Shown here: piece by piece, positions 44,539 to 58,206 of the stretch
How the letters are laid out: each line of letters starts with the position of its first letter
Numbering within the stretch: position 1 is the first letter of the stretch
Source of the DNA: Xestospongia bergquistia
Lineage: Eukaryota; Porifera; Demospongiae; Haplosclerida; Petrosiidae
Length of the DNA: 64,000 bases
Reading direction: 5' to 3'
Assembly (NCBI GenBank): GCA_963965975.1
Contig: OZ014422.1
Coordinates: 5,169,155 to 5,233,154, forward strand
Program-made: the position numbers and the translations under genes
The notes under the pieces: model-generated
Database searches by the model: none
Told to the model about the DNA's origin: nothing
What the model saw: the letters and a program-made list of their open reading frames with translations, nothing else

Positions 44539-46163
44539 TATTCTGATTCCTATAATATCAATAACAAGGTAATAACAGTGGTAAGTACTGAAGATACTCA
44601 CTTTTTGATTTTCTTAGTCTATAAGAATAACTGAGCAGTACTGTTAAATTAGCTTAAAAAGAACTGAGCATTCACATTTGGCTACACACGTGGATTCAAG
44701 TGTCTTACTAGAAGCTGTCTGACATCCTTTCATAGGTAAAATGCCAGGCAATAAAAAATCTATATAGTTGTGTATATAAGTTATGTATGTTCAATACTAA
44801 CAGTACTACTATCAACATATGTAGATATCACCACTAGTGGGATCATTGAACTATAAATAAATTTGTTCTTAGTTAGTGGTTTAGTGGGTGGGGCATAGAC
44901 AATTACAAAGGTGATTATTATATTGACTTTATATGATCTGTAGAAAGTTTGTGTCAAAAAGTGTACATTCATTGAAACTCTCTTTCTTCAAGAGAGAATT
45001 TTCTCATAGTCCTTTTAGTTTAAGTTATCACATTAAGGAAGTATTTATTATATAGACCATTCCTACATAAGCACTGGTACCATGTACATGATTATACATG
45101 TATATATTATAATTACTTGTTGACTAGACTAATATAGTTATAAATTGTACTGATTAGAAAGACATACTTGTTTTACCTGCATGATTAAAGGATTGTATCA
45201 TAGTCTGAGCCACACCCAATTAACTGCCAGGTTTCTTTCTTCTTTTCCACTTCCTCTTTCATATCACTCACTCCTTCTAAATCATCTACTTGCTTTATTA
45301 ACTTGTTAAACTGGTTTTCCTTGTCAGTAAGATTTTGTGTTAACTGCATTTTCAGCTTCTAATTATCTATTTAAATTACACAATATACCTAATATTCTGA
45401 TTCCTATAATATCAATAACAATATCAATAACAAGGTAATAACAGTGGTAAGTACTGAAGATACTCACTTTTTGATTTTCTTAGTCTATAAGAATAACTGA
45501 GCAGTACCGTTAAATTAGCTTAAAAGGAACTGAGCATTCACATTTGGCTACACACGTGGATTCAAGTGTCTTACTAGAAGTTGTCTGACATCCTTTCATA
45601 GGTAAAATGCCAGGCAATAAAAAATCTATATAGTTGTGTATATAAGTTATGTATGTTCAATACTAACAGTACTACTATCAACATATGTAGATATCACCAC
45701 TAGTGGGATCATTGAACTATAAATAAATTAGTTCTTAGTTAGTGGTTTAGTGGGTGGGGCATAGACAATTACAAAGGTGATTATTATATTGACTTTATAT
45801 GATCTGTAGAAAGTTTGTGTCAAAAAGTGTACATTCATTGAAACTCTCTTTCTTCAAGAGAGAATTTTCTCATAGTCCTTTTAGTTTAAGTTATCACATT
45901 AAGGAAGTATTTATTATATAGACCATTCCTACATAAGCACTGGTACCATGTACATGATTATACATGTATATATTATAATTACTTGTTGACTAGACTAATA
46001 TAGTTATAAATTCTACTGATTAGAAAGACATACTATATCACTCACTCCTTCTAAATCATCTACTTGCTTTATTAACTTGTTAAACTGGTTTTCCTTGTCA
46101 GTAAGATCTTGTGTTAACTGCATTTTCAGCTTCTAATTGTCTATTTAAATTACACAATATTGA
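44539..46163. repeat. Local tandem duplication, about 0.85 kb, in spacer T7-T8
   Basis: TATTCTGATTCCTATAATAT starts at 44539 and again at 45393. The second copy has an extra 12-bp ATATCAATAAC-type unit and lacks about 105 bp in the coiled-coil exon region (between GACATAC and TATATCACTCAC). The first copy contains a coiled-coil exon remnant with both splice sites (45175-45390 minus strand), frameshifted. This duplication precedes the 6,238-bp one, which copied its second half. Confidence 0.85.
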
Positions 46164-48239
46164 GAAAAAGAATAATTATGTTAAAGATATGCCCCATTAA
46201 CATGCAAATCATAACTGAAAATCAAAAATGAAGCATATCTGGGTATATATGACAGACATCTTAGAAGGCAATGATCTACAAAACTGTACAAAACATTAAG
46301 TTTTTACATGATTTTTGCAATCATTGTAGTTGCATTATAGCTGACTGTTATATATGTTATAAACTGCAACTTAAAGTACAAAAAATAGACTTTTTCCAGA
46401 AAAAAGCAGTATTACTATAGTCTCTGCATTATTTGGTTATTAAGGTTGCCTTCTAATGTAGCCAATGTGGGCATGTATCAAAAATAATTCCTTCTTTATA
46501 CAACACCTTGATTTATTAACATATAGTAAATTTACTTAATATGAAAAATAGCAATTTCTGATTTGTCGTCATTTTATAGGGATCCTTGTAATTGGTTGTA
46601 TCATGGACTGAGACAGAGAATCATCCCTATAAGTACACTAGAGTTATAACTTGATTATACAATATATCTATAACAACCCAACCCATTAATCTTCATACAC
46701 TTTTAAAATAAACTACCTGTCTAACAGATTCAGTACATTTTGTTTGGACTCATCCTTACAAAATACATTGAAGCATAATGTATGACTTCCATGTAACAGT
46801 CCTGGTCCACTATCTTGAGAATAAGTAAATCATCCTACTTCTAATAATTTGTACATGAATAGTCAATTCAATACTATATTAGTAACCAAAACACTTGCAG
46901 TATGATAATTACTTTATTATATCTAATAATTTTGTTATGTACATATAACTAGTATAACCATGTATTGGTTAAAACAATTTTTACAATGATGTATTTATAG
47001 TGTCATTGGTGGCCAATCAGATTCAGTCACATGATCTTGAGACTATAAATTGCTATAATAGAAGATGCAAAATTATCTAACTACTGTAAAGATATTACAA
47101 TTAAGCAGTTAAGTCTTAAAATCACCAACAACCCGCCATCTTTCTAATTATCATTTCTCAAAGAGCTCCTCTATCTCAAAGTAAGTATCTTTACTGCATA
47201 GTGTCACCTCAAGACTATTATGTCCAATGATAAAATGTAGTCTGATATATTTGCTTGTATTATTAACTCTTGTTTCAGATGCTACATAAAGTTGACATAT
47301 TATTTCCTGTCCCAAGAAAATCAACTAAAGATACTGACCAATCTGAGACAACCTTTGTGATGGGGCATAATAGTCTGAGGGTCAAGAACTATATACGCTG
47401 TCTTCATAATTAATCAAATTGTTAATGTTCAATTCTTGATAGCATTATTATAACTTATAGATATTCTCACAATTTCACTTAATACTCATGTAATTACTTG
47501 GTCTCTTGTCTTGATAGTGATGACAATATTGGCTTTATAATCACATTAAAGCCATAATTAGTGAATAGCATAGAGGCAGGATACTACCATAACAGACAAG
47601 GCACTATGTGGGAGAGAGTTTAACTGACAATACCAATTATTATAGCTACTAAAGTGAAATTATGATAGCAAGTTGTGACAAGTGTACACTCTCTCATATA
47701 TATAACAGTGTATAAATAAATACTAACCTTAGATACAAAGTTCAATATACTACTATATTGCTATAGTGTATATATACAGACCAATTTATTGGATCATACA
47801 CTATGAGGGAGTGTACATACACTATGTATCATAGTGTTGATTGTCATATTTTAACTCTTAGTAGCTATGACAAAATATTATTATAAAAACAAAATTACAT
47901 TACTAACAGAAAAGAGTTCACTGTCATGACGATGGTAACCATGGTGAATACAAACACATTAACAACTAGAGTAGACGTATAGCTAATGCATAAGTGTGAC
48001 GATTACTATTAAGACAAGAATAAGAGTGACTACTACATTAAGTAAAATTGTATTACATTAGGAATTGAATAATGTGCTATATATCACAGGAATATTCCAA
48101 TTATATATTCTTGTTAAGTTTGAAAATCTGCTTACTGTACATTGCATTGATCATTATAAAACATAAAAATAGATCCTTATGAATGATAATACTGATAACT
48201 GATATACTGATATATATATTCTATCATTACAGCTGAAAG
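46164..48239. promoter_or_regulatory. Spacer and upstream region of T8
   Basis: Contains decayed antisense exon copies (ATLEGNLNN piece at about 46450, VNI..KY copy at about 47200-47290, signal-peptide/Cys copy at about 47470-47680). Proximal landmarks as in T5 and T7: GAGGGAGTGTACATACACTA at about 47806, GATGGTAACCATGG dyad at 47925-47944, CATAAAAATAGATCCTTATG at 48163, CTATCATTACAG ending at 48232. Confidence 0.4.
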
Positions 48240-51200
48240 ATGGATGAACTGGAACAAGATATTGAGTTTATTAATCCTCCAACATACAATTTTAAGTGTC
48301 CAGTTTGTTTTAAACTGTTAAAAGATGCTTATCAAACAACTTGTTGTGGTAATCACATATGCTCTAATTGTACTGAACAACTGAAGTATACTCCTAATGT
48401 CAAGTGTCCTCATTGTCGACACGATAACTTTGAAGCAAATGAAGACAAATTTTTCTCTCGTCAGCTGTTAAATTTACAAGTACATTGTTATTACCATAAG
48501 AAGGGATGTACTTGGACAGGTGAGCTACGTGGATTAGAACAACATGTAACAACAAATTGTAACAAAGGTGTTATAAAATGCAAGCACTGCAATTCTCAAT
48601 GTGCAGATGAGGCAGCAGTAGAAGACCATTTACCAATTTGTGGGGAAATCGCTATTGATTGTCCCAATAAATGTTCTAATAGCCAATATAAACGCAAAGA
48701 TATACAACATCATCTTGAGACAGAATGTCCTTTATGTGTAATTGTTCATTCCAAGGAAAGTATACCTTATGCTGCCAACAAGATAGTACAAACAGTTCCT
48801 TTATCTTTTACAATGACAAATTACATGCATTATTTAGAGAGTAGAGATCCTTGGTTTAGTCCTCCATTCTATACTCACAAACAAGGGTATAAGATTCATT
48901 TAAGGGTAGATGCAAATTTACATGAACAGGGCAATATTTCTGTAGTTGCATTTACAACAAAAGGTGAGTATGACCATTTGCTTCAGTGGCCACTTCATGC
49001 TGAAATAGAAGTGGGTCTTTTTAATTGGAGAGATAATATAAACAGTTACACCGAGACACTTTACCTCTCAGGTGATTATTTCTGTAGTCAGGTGCCCACA
49101 GAGAGACTAGCTGAGTGGGATAAAGGCATAAGTAATTTTATACCCAATGATAAGCTTTTGTACAATCCTGATAAAAACACAGAATATCTACAACACAATT
49201 GTCTAAACTTTCAAGTTAAGAAAGTGATCATTTTACCAAATATTGTACCAGATCTTCCACCATGGGCTGCAGGGAACTGCTTATGTCAATTCACAATTAC
49301 TTCATTTACTCAAGTTAAAGAAAGAAAAGCTTCTTTTTATGGTACTCCATTTTACACAAATTTAAGAGGATACAAGCTTATTGTTTCTTTTTTCCCCTTC
49401 TACTTTCAATGGCTTCAATACAACAAAGGGTACATATATGTCCTTGCATGCTAGACTCATGAAAGGAGAGCGTGATGATACATTAGCTTGGCCTTTTACT
49501 GGTGATGTTGTTGTTGAGATATTAAATTGGAGGGAAGATAAAAATCATCAAGAGTACACTTTTAGTTTCCATAATGGATTGAAAAGTACATCTATTAATA
49601 GAGTACTTATTATTGATATAGCACAATCTGGTTGTGAACAGATTATACCATACAGTGCCCTTTCTTACAACCATTCTATGAACACAGAATTTCTTAGAAA
49701 CGATTGAATTCATATTAAAATTAAATCAGTAGATGTTTATTCTTCTCTCAACATTCCTAAAGTCCCTTCTTGGAAACACCCTTCACATGATACCCAAGAA
49801 CTTTGTCATTTTAAACTAACAAACTTTAATAAACGCAAACGAGACAAGAGTCCTTATTTCAGTGATCCTTTTGTTACCCATGAAAATGGGTACAAGATGC
49901 AAATTAGAGTTGATGTTAATCGTGATGGTCATGGTCACATTGGTGTGTATGTATATCTAATGAAAGGACCAATGGATGATATTTTGTTGTGGCCTTTTCA
50001 TGGAGATGTAGTAGTAGAACTACTAAATTCGAGAGAAGACAATGGTCATCACAGTGGAGTGATTGAATTGTCATCAAATGTCAGTAATAGTGCATGTAAT
50101 CGTGTAACAACTGGTAAACGAGGAAGAGAGGGCTTGGGATATTCCCAATTTATACAACATTCATCTCTTGAATACAATCCATCTAAGAACACACAATACC
50201 TTCAAGATGATTGCTTACTATTCAGAGTCAAAGAAGTCATTGTTCACTCATCTGAGTTCAGTCAGAAACTTCCAAGGTGGCAAGATCCTCAAACAGTGTC
50301 CCCTTTCTTAGAGTTTATTATTACAAATTTTTCAAAACGTAAAGATCTTGGTACTACATACATTAGCTCTGCATTCTTAACACATTCCAGAGGTTATAAA
50401 CTGAGACTAGAAGTCAAAGCAAGTAAAAAGAATCATTATGTAATTACTAATGAAAATGGGTACAAGATGCAACTTAGAGTTGATGCTGACCATGATAGTC
50501 ATAGTCATATTGGTGTGTATGTATATCTAATGAAAGGCCCAATGGATGATTTTTTGCTGTGGCCTTTTCATGGAGATGTAGTAGTAGAACTACTGAATTG
50601 GAGAGAAGACAATGGTCATCACAGTAGAGTGATTGAATTGTCATCAAATGTCAGTAACAGTGCATGTAGTCGTGTAACAACTGGTGAACGAGGAAGTGAG
50701 GGCTGGGGAAAGTCACAATTTATACAACATTCAGCTCTTGAATACAATCCATCTAAGAACACACAATACCTTCAAGATGATTGCTTACTATTCAGAGTCA
50801 AAGAAGTCATTGTTCACTCATCTGAGTTCAGTCAGAAACTTCCAAGGTGGCAAGATCCTCAAACAGTGTCCCCTTTCTTAGAGTTTACTATTACAAATTT
50901 TTCAAAACGTAAAGATCTTGGTACTACATACATTAGCTCTGCATTCTTAACACATTCCAGAGGGTATAAAATGAGGCTAGAAGTCAAAGCAAGTAAAAAG
51001 AATCATTGTGTTGTTTTTGCAGTGTATGCTCGTCTTTTAAAGGGTGACAATGATGACCATCTTCAGTGGCCTATCGAGCTTGATATTGTAGTTCAGCTTT
51101 TTAATTGGAGACAAAATGCCAATCATCACTATTTCGCAATACATTGCAATGGCCCAGATTCAGATGTATTTATAGGTCGTGTTATAGGAGAAAAAGCTAC

Positions 51201-51333
51201 AAATTGCTGGGGCACATATGAATTAATACTTTGCTCAGAACTCAATTATAACAGCACAACCAACACTGAGTATTTACAGAATGATTGTCTTAGATTTATG
51301 GTCAAAAAAGTAGTTGTATACTCAGACCACTGA
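48240..51333 (+). pseudogene. T8: broken RING / zinc finger / MATH gene, MATH3-4 duplicated, MATH5-6 absent
   Basis: The first 404 codons encode an intact RING (K C P V C F ... H39 ... C59), zinc fingers and MATH1. In the pyrimidine-rich loop of MATH2 (about 49385-49400) one extra base relative to T10 shifts the frame. A TGA replaces the TGC of NDC.IHIK at 49705-49707; after that the frame is open to TGA at 51331-51333. The second part has an in-frame 570-bp duplication: MATH3, a hybrid that starts as MATH4 and switches to MATH3 at about 50445, then MATH4. The gene ends after MATH4 (KKVVVYSDH) with its own 3' end and an AATAAA at 51478-51483; MATH5 and MATH6 are missing. In one MATH3 repeat the NWRED motif is NSRED. 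The intact 5' part could still give a RING-zinc finger-MATH1 product of 404 aa. Confidence 0.9.
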
Positions 51334-51477
51334 CAGCCACATTTGTAAGCTTAGAAAGTAAATTTTTTAATGTATAGGCAGTGACCCTACTACATGTATA
51401 TCTTGTATTGTATATGAACTTGTATCATGTGACAGACTGATAGTCAGTGTAGAGTCTATATCATGTATGCTGTGAAA

Positions 51478-51483
51478 AATAAA
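51478..51483 (+). promoter_or_regulatory. Poly(A) signal after T8
   Basis: AATAAA, 145 bp after the stop of T8, in a 3' flank unlike those of the six-MATH copies. Repeated at 57716-57721. Confidence 0.5.
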
Positions 51484-54477
51484 TAATTAGAATTCAATTT
51501 CAATTTCTCTAATTTTCTTTTAGCAAAATCTCATACTACATTGTTGTCTTAAACAGATATTTGACAAGAAAATGACATTTACTGCATTTTCAGCTTCTAA
51601 TTATCTATTTAAATTACACAATATACCTAATATTCTGATTCCTATAATATCAATAACAATATCAATAACAAGGTAATAACAGTGGTAAGTACTGAAGATA
51701 CTCACTTTTTGATTTTCTTAGTCTATAAGAATAACTGAGCAGTACCGTTAAATTAGCTTAAAAGGAACTGAGCATTCACATTTGGCTACACACGTGGATT
51801 CAAGTGTCTTACTAGAAGTTGTCTGACATCCTTTCATAGGTAAAATGCCAGGCAATAAAAAATCTATATAGTTGTGTATATAAGTTATGTATGTTCAATA
51901 CTAACAGTACTACTATCAACATATGTAGATATCACCACTAGTGGGATCATTGAACTATAAATAAATTAGTTCTTAGTTAGTGGTTTAGTGGGTGGGGCAT
52001 AGACAATTACAAAGGTGATTATTATATTGACTTTATATGATCTGTAGAAAGTTTGTGTCAAAAAGTGTACATTCATTGAAACTCTCTTTCTTCAAGAGAG
52101 AATTTTCTCATAGTCCTTTTAGTTTAAGTTATCACATTAAGGAAGTATTTATTATATAGACCATTCCTACATAAGCACTGGTACCATGTACATGATTATA
52201 CATGTATATATTATAATTACTTGTTGACTAGACTAATATAGTTATAAATTCTACTGATTAGAAAGACATACTATATCACTCACTCCTTCTAAATCATCTA
52301 CTTGCTTTATTAACTTGTTAAACTGGTTTTCCTTGTCAGTAAGATCTTGTGTTAACTGCATTTTCAGCTTCTAATTGTCTATTTAAATTACACAATATTG
52401 AGAAAAAGAATAATTATGTTAAAGATATGCCCCATTAACATGCAAATCATAACTGAAAATCAAAAATGAAGCATATCTGGGTATATATGACAGACATCTT
52501 AGAAGGCAATGATCTACAAAACTGTACAAAACATTAAGTTTTTACATGATTTTTGCAATCATTGTAGTTGCATTATAGCTGACTGTTATATATGTTATAA
52601 ACTGCAACTTAAAGTACAAAAAATAGACTTTTTCCAGAAAAAAGCAGTATTACTATAGTCTCTGCATTATTTGGTTATTAAGGTTGCCTTCTAATGTAGC
52701 CAATGTGGGCATGTATCAAAAATAATTCCTTCTTTATACAACACCTTGATTTATTAACATATAGTAAATTTACTTAATATGAAAAATAGCAATTTCTGAT
52801 TTGTCGTCATTTTATAGGGATCCTTGTAATTGGTTGTATCATGGACTGAGACAGAGAATCATCCCTATAAGTACACTAGAGTTATAACTTGATTATACAA
52901 TATATCTATAACAACCCAACCCATTAATCTTCATACACTTTTAAAATAAACTACCTGTCTAACAGATTCAGTACATTTTGTTTGGACTCATCCTTACAAA
53001 ATACATTGAAGCATAATGTATGACTTCCATGTAACAGTCCTGGTCCACTATCTTGAGAATAAGTAAATCATCCTACTTCTAATAATTTGTACATGAATAG
53101 TCAATTCAATACTATATTAGTAACCAAAACACTTGCAGTATGATAATTACTTTATTATATCTAATAATTTTGTTATGTACATATAACTAGTATAACCATG
53201 TATTGGTTAAAACAATTTTTACAATGATGTATTTATAGTGTCATTGGTGGCCAATCAGATTCAGTCACATGATCTTGAGACTATAAATTGCTATAATAGA
53301 AGATGCAAAATTATCTAACTACTGTAAAGATATTACAATTAAGCAGTTAAGTCTTAAAATCACCAACAACCCGCCATCTTTCTAATTATCATTTCTCAAA
53401 GAGCTCCTCTATCTCAAAGTAAGTATCTTTACTGCATAGTGTCACCTCAAGACTATTATGTCCAATGATAAAATGTAGTCTGATATATTTGCTTGTATTA
53501 TTAACTCTTGTTTCAGATGCTACATAAAGTTGACATATTATTTCCTGTCCCAAGAAAATCAACTAAAGATACTGACCAATCTGAGACAACCTTTGTGATG
53601 GGGCATAATAGTCTGAGGGTCAAGAACTATATACGCTGTCTTCATAATTAATCAAATTGTTAATGTTCAATTCTTGATAGCATTATTATAACTTATAGAT
53701 ATTCTCACAATTTCACTTAATACTCATGTAATTACTTGGTCTCTTGTCTTGATAGTGATGACAATATTGGCTTTATAATCACATTAAAGCCATAATTAGT
53801 GAATAGCATAGAGGCAGGATACTACCATAACAGACAAGGCACTATGTGGGAGAGAGTTTAACTGACAATACCAATTATTATAGCTACTAAAGTGAAATTA
53901 TGATAGCAAGTTGTGACAAGTGTACACTCTCTCATATATATAACAGTGTATAAATAAATACTAACCTTAGATACAAAGTTCAATATACTACTATATTGCT
54001 ATAGTGTATATATACAGACCAATTTATTGGATCATACACTATGAGGGAGTGTACATACACTATGTATCATAGTGTTGATTGTCATATTTTAACTCTTAGT
54101 AGCTATGACAAAATATTATTATAAAAACAAAATTACATTACTAACAGAAAAGAGTTCACTGTCATGACGATGGTAACCATGGTGAATACAAACACATTAA
54201 CAACTAGAGTAGACGTATAGCTAATGCATAAGTGTGACGATTACTATTAAGACAAGAATAAGAGTGACTACTACATTAAGTAAAATTGTATTACATTAGG
54301 AATTGAATAATGTGCTATATATCACAGGAATATTCCAATTATATATTCTTGTTAAGTTTGAAAATCTGCTTACTGTACATTGCATTGATCATTATAAAAC
54401 ATAAAAATAGATCCTTATGAATGATAATACTGATAACTGATATACTGATATATATATTCTATCATTACAGCTGAAAG

Positions 54478-57400
54478 ATGGATGAACTGGAACAAGATAT
54501 TGAGTTTATTAATCCTCCAACATACAATTTTAAGTGTCCAGTTTGTTTTAAACTGTTAAAAGATGCTTATCAAACAACTTGTTGTGGTAATCACATATGC
54601 TCTAATTGTACTGAACAACTGAAGTATACTCCTAATGTCAAGTGTCCTCATTGTCGACACGATAACTTTGAAGCAAATGAAGACAAATTTTTCTCTCGTC
54701 AGCTGTTAAATTTACAAGTACATTGTTATTACCATAAGAAGGGATGTACTTGGACAGGTGAGCTACGTGGATTAGAACAACATGTAACAACAAATTGTAA
54801 CAAAGGTGTTATAAAATGCAAGCACTGCAATTCTCAATGTGCAGATGAGGCAGCAGTAGAAGACCATTTACCAATTTGTGGGGAAATCGCTATTGATTGT
54901 CCCAATAAATGTTCTAATAGCCAATATAAACGCAAAGATATACAACATCATCTTGAGACAGAATGTCCTTTATGTGTAATTGTTCATTCCAAGGAAAGTA
55001 TACCTTATGCTGCCAACAAGATAGTACAAACAGTTCCTTTATCTTTTACAATGACAAATTACATGCATTATTTAGAGAGTAGAGATCCTTGGTTTAGTCC
55101 TCCATTCTATACTCACAAACAAGGGTATAAGATTCATTTAAGGGTAGATGCAAATTTACATGAACAGGGCAATATTTCTGTAGTTGCATTTACAACAAAA
55201 GGTGAGTATGACCATTTGCTTCAGTGGCCACTTCATGCTGAAATAGAAGTGGGTCTTTTTAATTGGAGAGATAATATAAACAGTTACACCGAGACACTTT
55301 ACCTCTCAGGTGATTATTTCTGTAGTCAGGTGCCCACAGAGAGACTAGCTGAGTGGGATAAAGGCATAAGTAATTTTATACCCAATGATAAGCTTTTGTA
55401 CAATCCTGATAAAAACACAGAATATCTACAACACAATTGTCTAAACTTTCAAGTTAAGAAAGTGATCATTTTACCAAATATTGTACCAGATCTTCCACCA
55501 TGGGCTGCAGGGAACTGCTTATGTCAATTCACAATTACTTCATTTACTCAAGTTAAAGAAAGAAAAGCTTCTTTTTATGGTACTCCATTTTACACAAATT
55601 TAAGAGGATACAAGCTTATTGTTTCTTTTTTCCCCTTCTACTTTCAATGGCTTCAATACAACAAAGGGTACATATATGTCCTTGCATGCTAGACTCATGA
55701 AAGGAGAGCGTGATGATACATTAGCTTGGCCTTTTACTGGTGATGTTGTTGTTGAGATATTAAATTGGAGGGAAGATAAAAATCATCAAGAGTACACTTT
55801 TAGTTTCCATAATGGATTGAAAAGTACATCTATTAATAGAGTACTTATTATTGATATAGCACAATCTGGTTGTGAACAGATTATACCATACAGTGCCCTT
55901 TCTTACAACCATTCTATGAACACAGAATTTCTTAGAAACGATTGAATTCATATTAAAATTAAATCAGTAGATGTTTATTCTTCTCTCAACATTCCTAAAG
56001 TCCCTTCTTGGAAACACCCTTCACATGATACCCAAGAACTTTGTCATTTTAAACTAACAAACTTTAATAAACGCAAACGAGACAAGAGTCCTTATTTCAG
56101 TGATCCTTTTGTTACCCATGAAAATGGGTACAAGATGCAAATTAGAGTTGATGTTAATCGTGATGGTCATGGTCACATTGGTGTGTATGTATATCTAATG
56201 AAAGGACCAATGGATGATATTTTGTTGTGGCCTTTTCATGGAGATGTAGTAGTAGAACTACTAAATTCGAGAGAAGACAATGGTCATCACAGTGGAGTGA
56301 TTGAATTGTCATCAAATGTCAGTAATAGTGCATGTAATCGTGTAACAACTGGTAAACGAGGAAGAGAGGGCTTGGGATATTCCCAATTTATACAACATTC
56401 ATCTCTTGAATACAATCCATCTAAGAACACACAATACCTTCAAGATGATTGCTTACTATTCAGAGTCAAAGAAGTCATTGTTCACTCATCTGAGTTCAGT
56501 CAGAAACTTCCAAGGTGGCAAGATCCTCAAACAGTGTCCCCTTTCTTAGAGTTTATTATTACAAATTTTTCAAAACGTAAAGATCTTGGTACTACATACA
56601 TTAGCTCTGCATTCTTAACACATTCCAGAGGTTATAAACTGAGACTAGAAGTCAAAGCAAGTAAAAAGAATCATTATGTAATTACTAATGAAAATGGGTA
56701 CAAGATGCAACTTAGAGTTGATGCTGACCATGATAGTCATAGTCATATTGGTGTGTATGTATATCTAATGAAAGGCCCAATGGATGATTTTTTGCTGTGG
56801 CCTTTTCATGGAGATGTAGTAGTAGAACTACTGAATTGGAGAGAAGACAATGGTCATCACAGTAGAGTGATTGAATTGTCATCAAATGTCAGTAACAGTG
56901 CATGTAGTCGTGTAACAACTGGTGAACGAGGAAGTGAGGGCTGGGGAAAGTCACAATTTATACAACATTCAGCTCTTGAATACAATCCATCTAAGAACAC
57001 ACAATACCTTCAAGATGATTGCTTACTATTCAGAGTCAAAGAAGTCATTGTTCACTCATCTGAGTTCAGTCAGAAACTTCCAAGGTGGCAAGATCCTCAA
57101 ACAGTGTCCCCTTTCTTAGAGTTTACTATTACAAATTTTTCAAAACGTAAAGATCTTGGTACTACATACATTAGCTCTGCATTCTTAACACATTCCAGAG
57201 GGTATAAAATGAGGCTAGAAGTCAAAGCAAGTAAAAAGAATCATTGTGTTGTTTTTGCAGTGTATGCTCGTCTTTTAAAGGGTGACAATGATGACCATCT
57301 TCAGTGGCCTATCGAGCTTGATATTGTAGTTCAGCTTTTTAATTGGAGACAAAATGCCAATCATCACTATTTCGCAATACATTGCAATGGCCCAGATTCA

Positions 57401-57571
57401 GATGTATTTATAGGTCGTGTTATAGGAGAAAAAGCTACAAATTGCTGGGGCACATATGAATTAATACTTTGCTCAGAACTCAATTATAACAGCACAACCA
57501 ACACTGAGTATTTACAGAATGATTGTCTTAGATTTATGGTCAAAAAAGTAGTTGTATACTCAGACCACTGA
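54478..57571 (+). pseudogene. T9: second copy of broken T8
   Basis: Carries the same frameshift in MATH2, the same TGA (55943-55945), the same 570-bp MATH3-4 duplication and the same end after MATH4 (TGA at 57569-57571) as T8; the three predicted open pieces (404, 108 and 478 aa) are identical to those of T8. All lesions therefore predate the duplication. No difference between T8 and T9 was noticed. Confidence 0.92.
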
Positions 57572-57715
57572 CAGCCACATTTGTAAGCTTAGAAAGTAAA
57601 TTTTTTAATGTATAGGCAGTGACCCTACTACATGTATATCTTGTATTGTATATGAACTTGTATCATGTGACAGACTGATAGTCAGTGTAGAGTCTATATC
57701 ATGTATGCTGTGAAA

Positions 57716-57721
57716 AATAAA
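57716..57721 (+). promoter_or_regulatory. Poly(A) signal after T9
   Basis: AATAAA at the position equivalent to 51478-51483. Confidence 0.5.
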
Positions 57722-57959
57722 TAATTAGAATTCAATTTCAATTTCTCTAATTTTCTTTTAGCAAAATCTCATACTACATTGTTGTCTTAAACAGATATTT
57801 GACAAGAAAATGACATTTACAATTGTTATTCTTGGGGTTGGAATCCTGGTGAATTTGTCCTGCTCTCCCCTCTCTCTCAATAGCCCTTTGTATACTATCA
57901 ACATAAAGTACATGATATACTAGTAGTGTATACAGACTTTGTAGCTACAATTGTGCAAC

Positions 57960-58201
57960 TTATAGTTCAAGTAAACATTTGGATTTATCAAACATAAAGC
58001 ACACATAGTCTATGTCAAACTGATCAGTTAAAATGTATTCAAAATAGTTGTCCTCAATCACAGAATCCCCATACTTTGTTCCAAATTCAACTACTTTATC
58101 ATCTTGTTCAATGCTTGCATACAGAGACAAGGTTCTATGTCATTGTCCTTGGCACATTCATACAATTTAGCTATGCTATTTCCTGGAGGTGAAGTCACAT
58201 T
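57960..58201 (-). pseudogene. Remnant of an unrecognised protein-coding gene
   Basis: Minus strand reads NVTSPPGNSIAKLYECAKDN, then (after a one-base shift near 58100) ASIEQDDKVVEFGTKYGDSV and IEDNYFEYILTDQFDIDYVC, ending LLEL and TAA at 57960-57962. The composition and lack of stops over 240 bp look like real coding sequence, unrelated to TRAF. It abuts the hAT-like element at 58207 and has no paralogue in the window, so it came in by rearrangement or with the element. Family not recognised. Confidence 0.4.
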
Positions 58202-58206
58202 AATAA

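Larger units (their letters stand above)
45343..51580. repeat. 6,238-bp tandem duplication, first unit (contains T8)
   Basis: Every base I compared between this block and 51581-57818 is the same, offset 6,238. Left edge ACTGCATTTTCAGCTTC at 45343; right edge GACATTT at 51580. The junction of the two units and the outer flanks share only AC, so the event looks microhomology-mediated rather than repeat-mediated. Confidence 0.93.
51581..57818. repeat. 6,238-bp tandem duplication, second unit (contains T9)
   Basis: Second copy of 45343-51580; sequence continues into unique DNA after 57818. The internal spacer 52400-54477 holds the same decayed antisense exon copies and upstream landmarks as 46164-48239 (acceptor-like CATTACAG ending at 54470). 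Confidence 0.93.

Noticed and set aside
50684-50881. Out-of-frame plus-strand frame within the T8 MATH repeats (also 56922-57119)
   Set aside because: It overlaps the open MATH frame and has no independent support.
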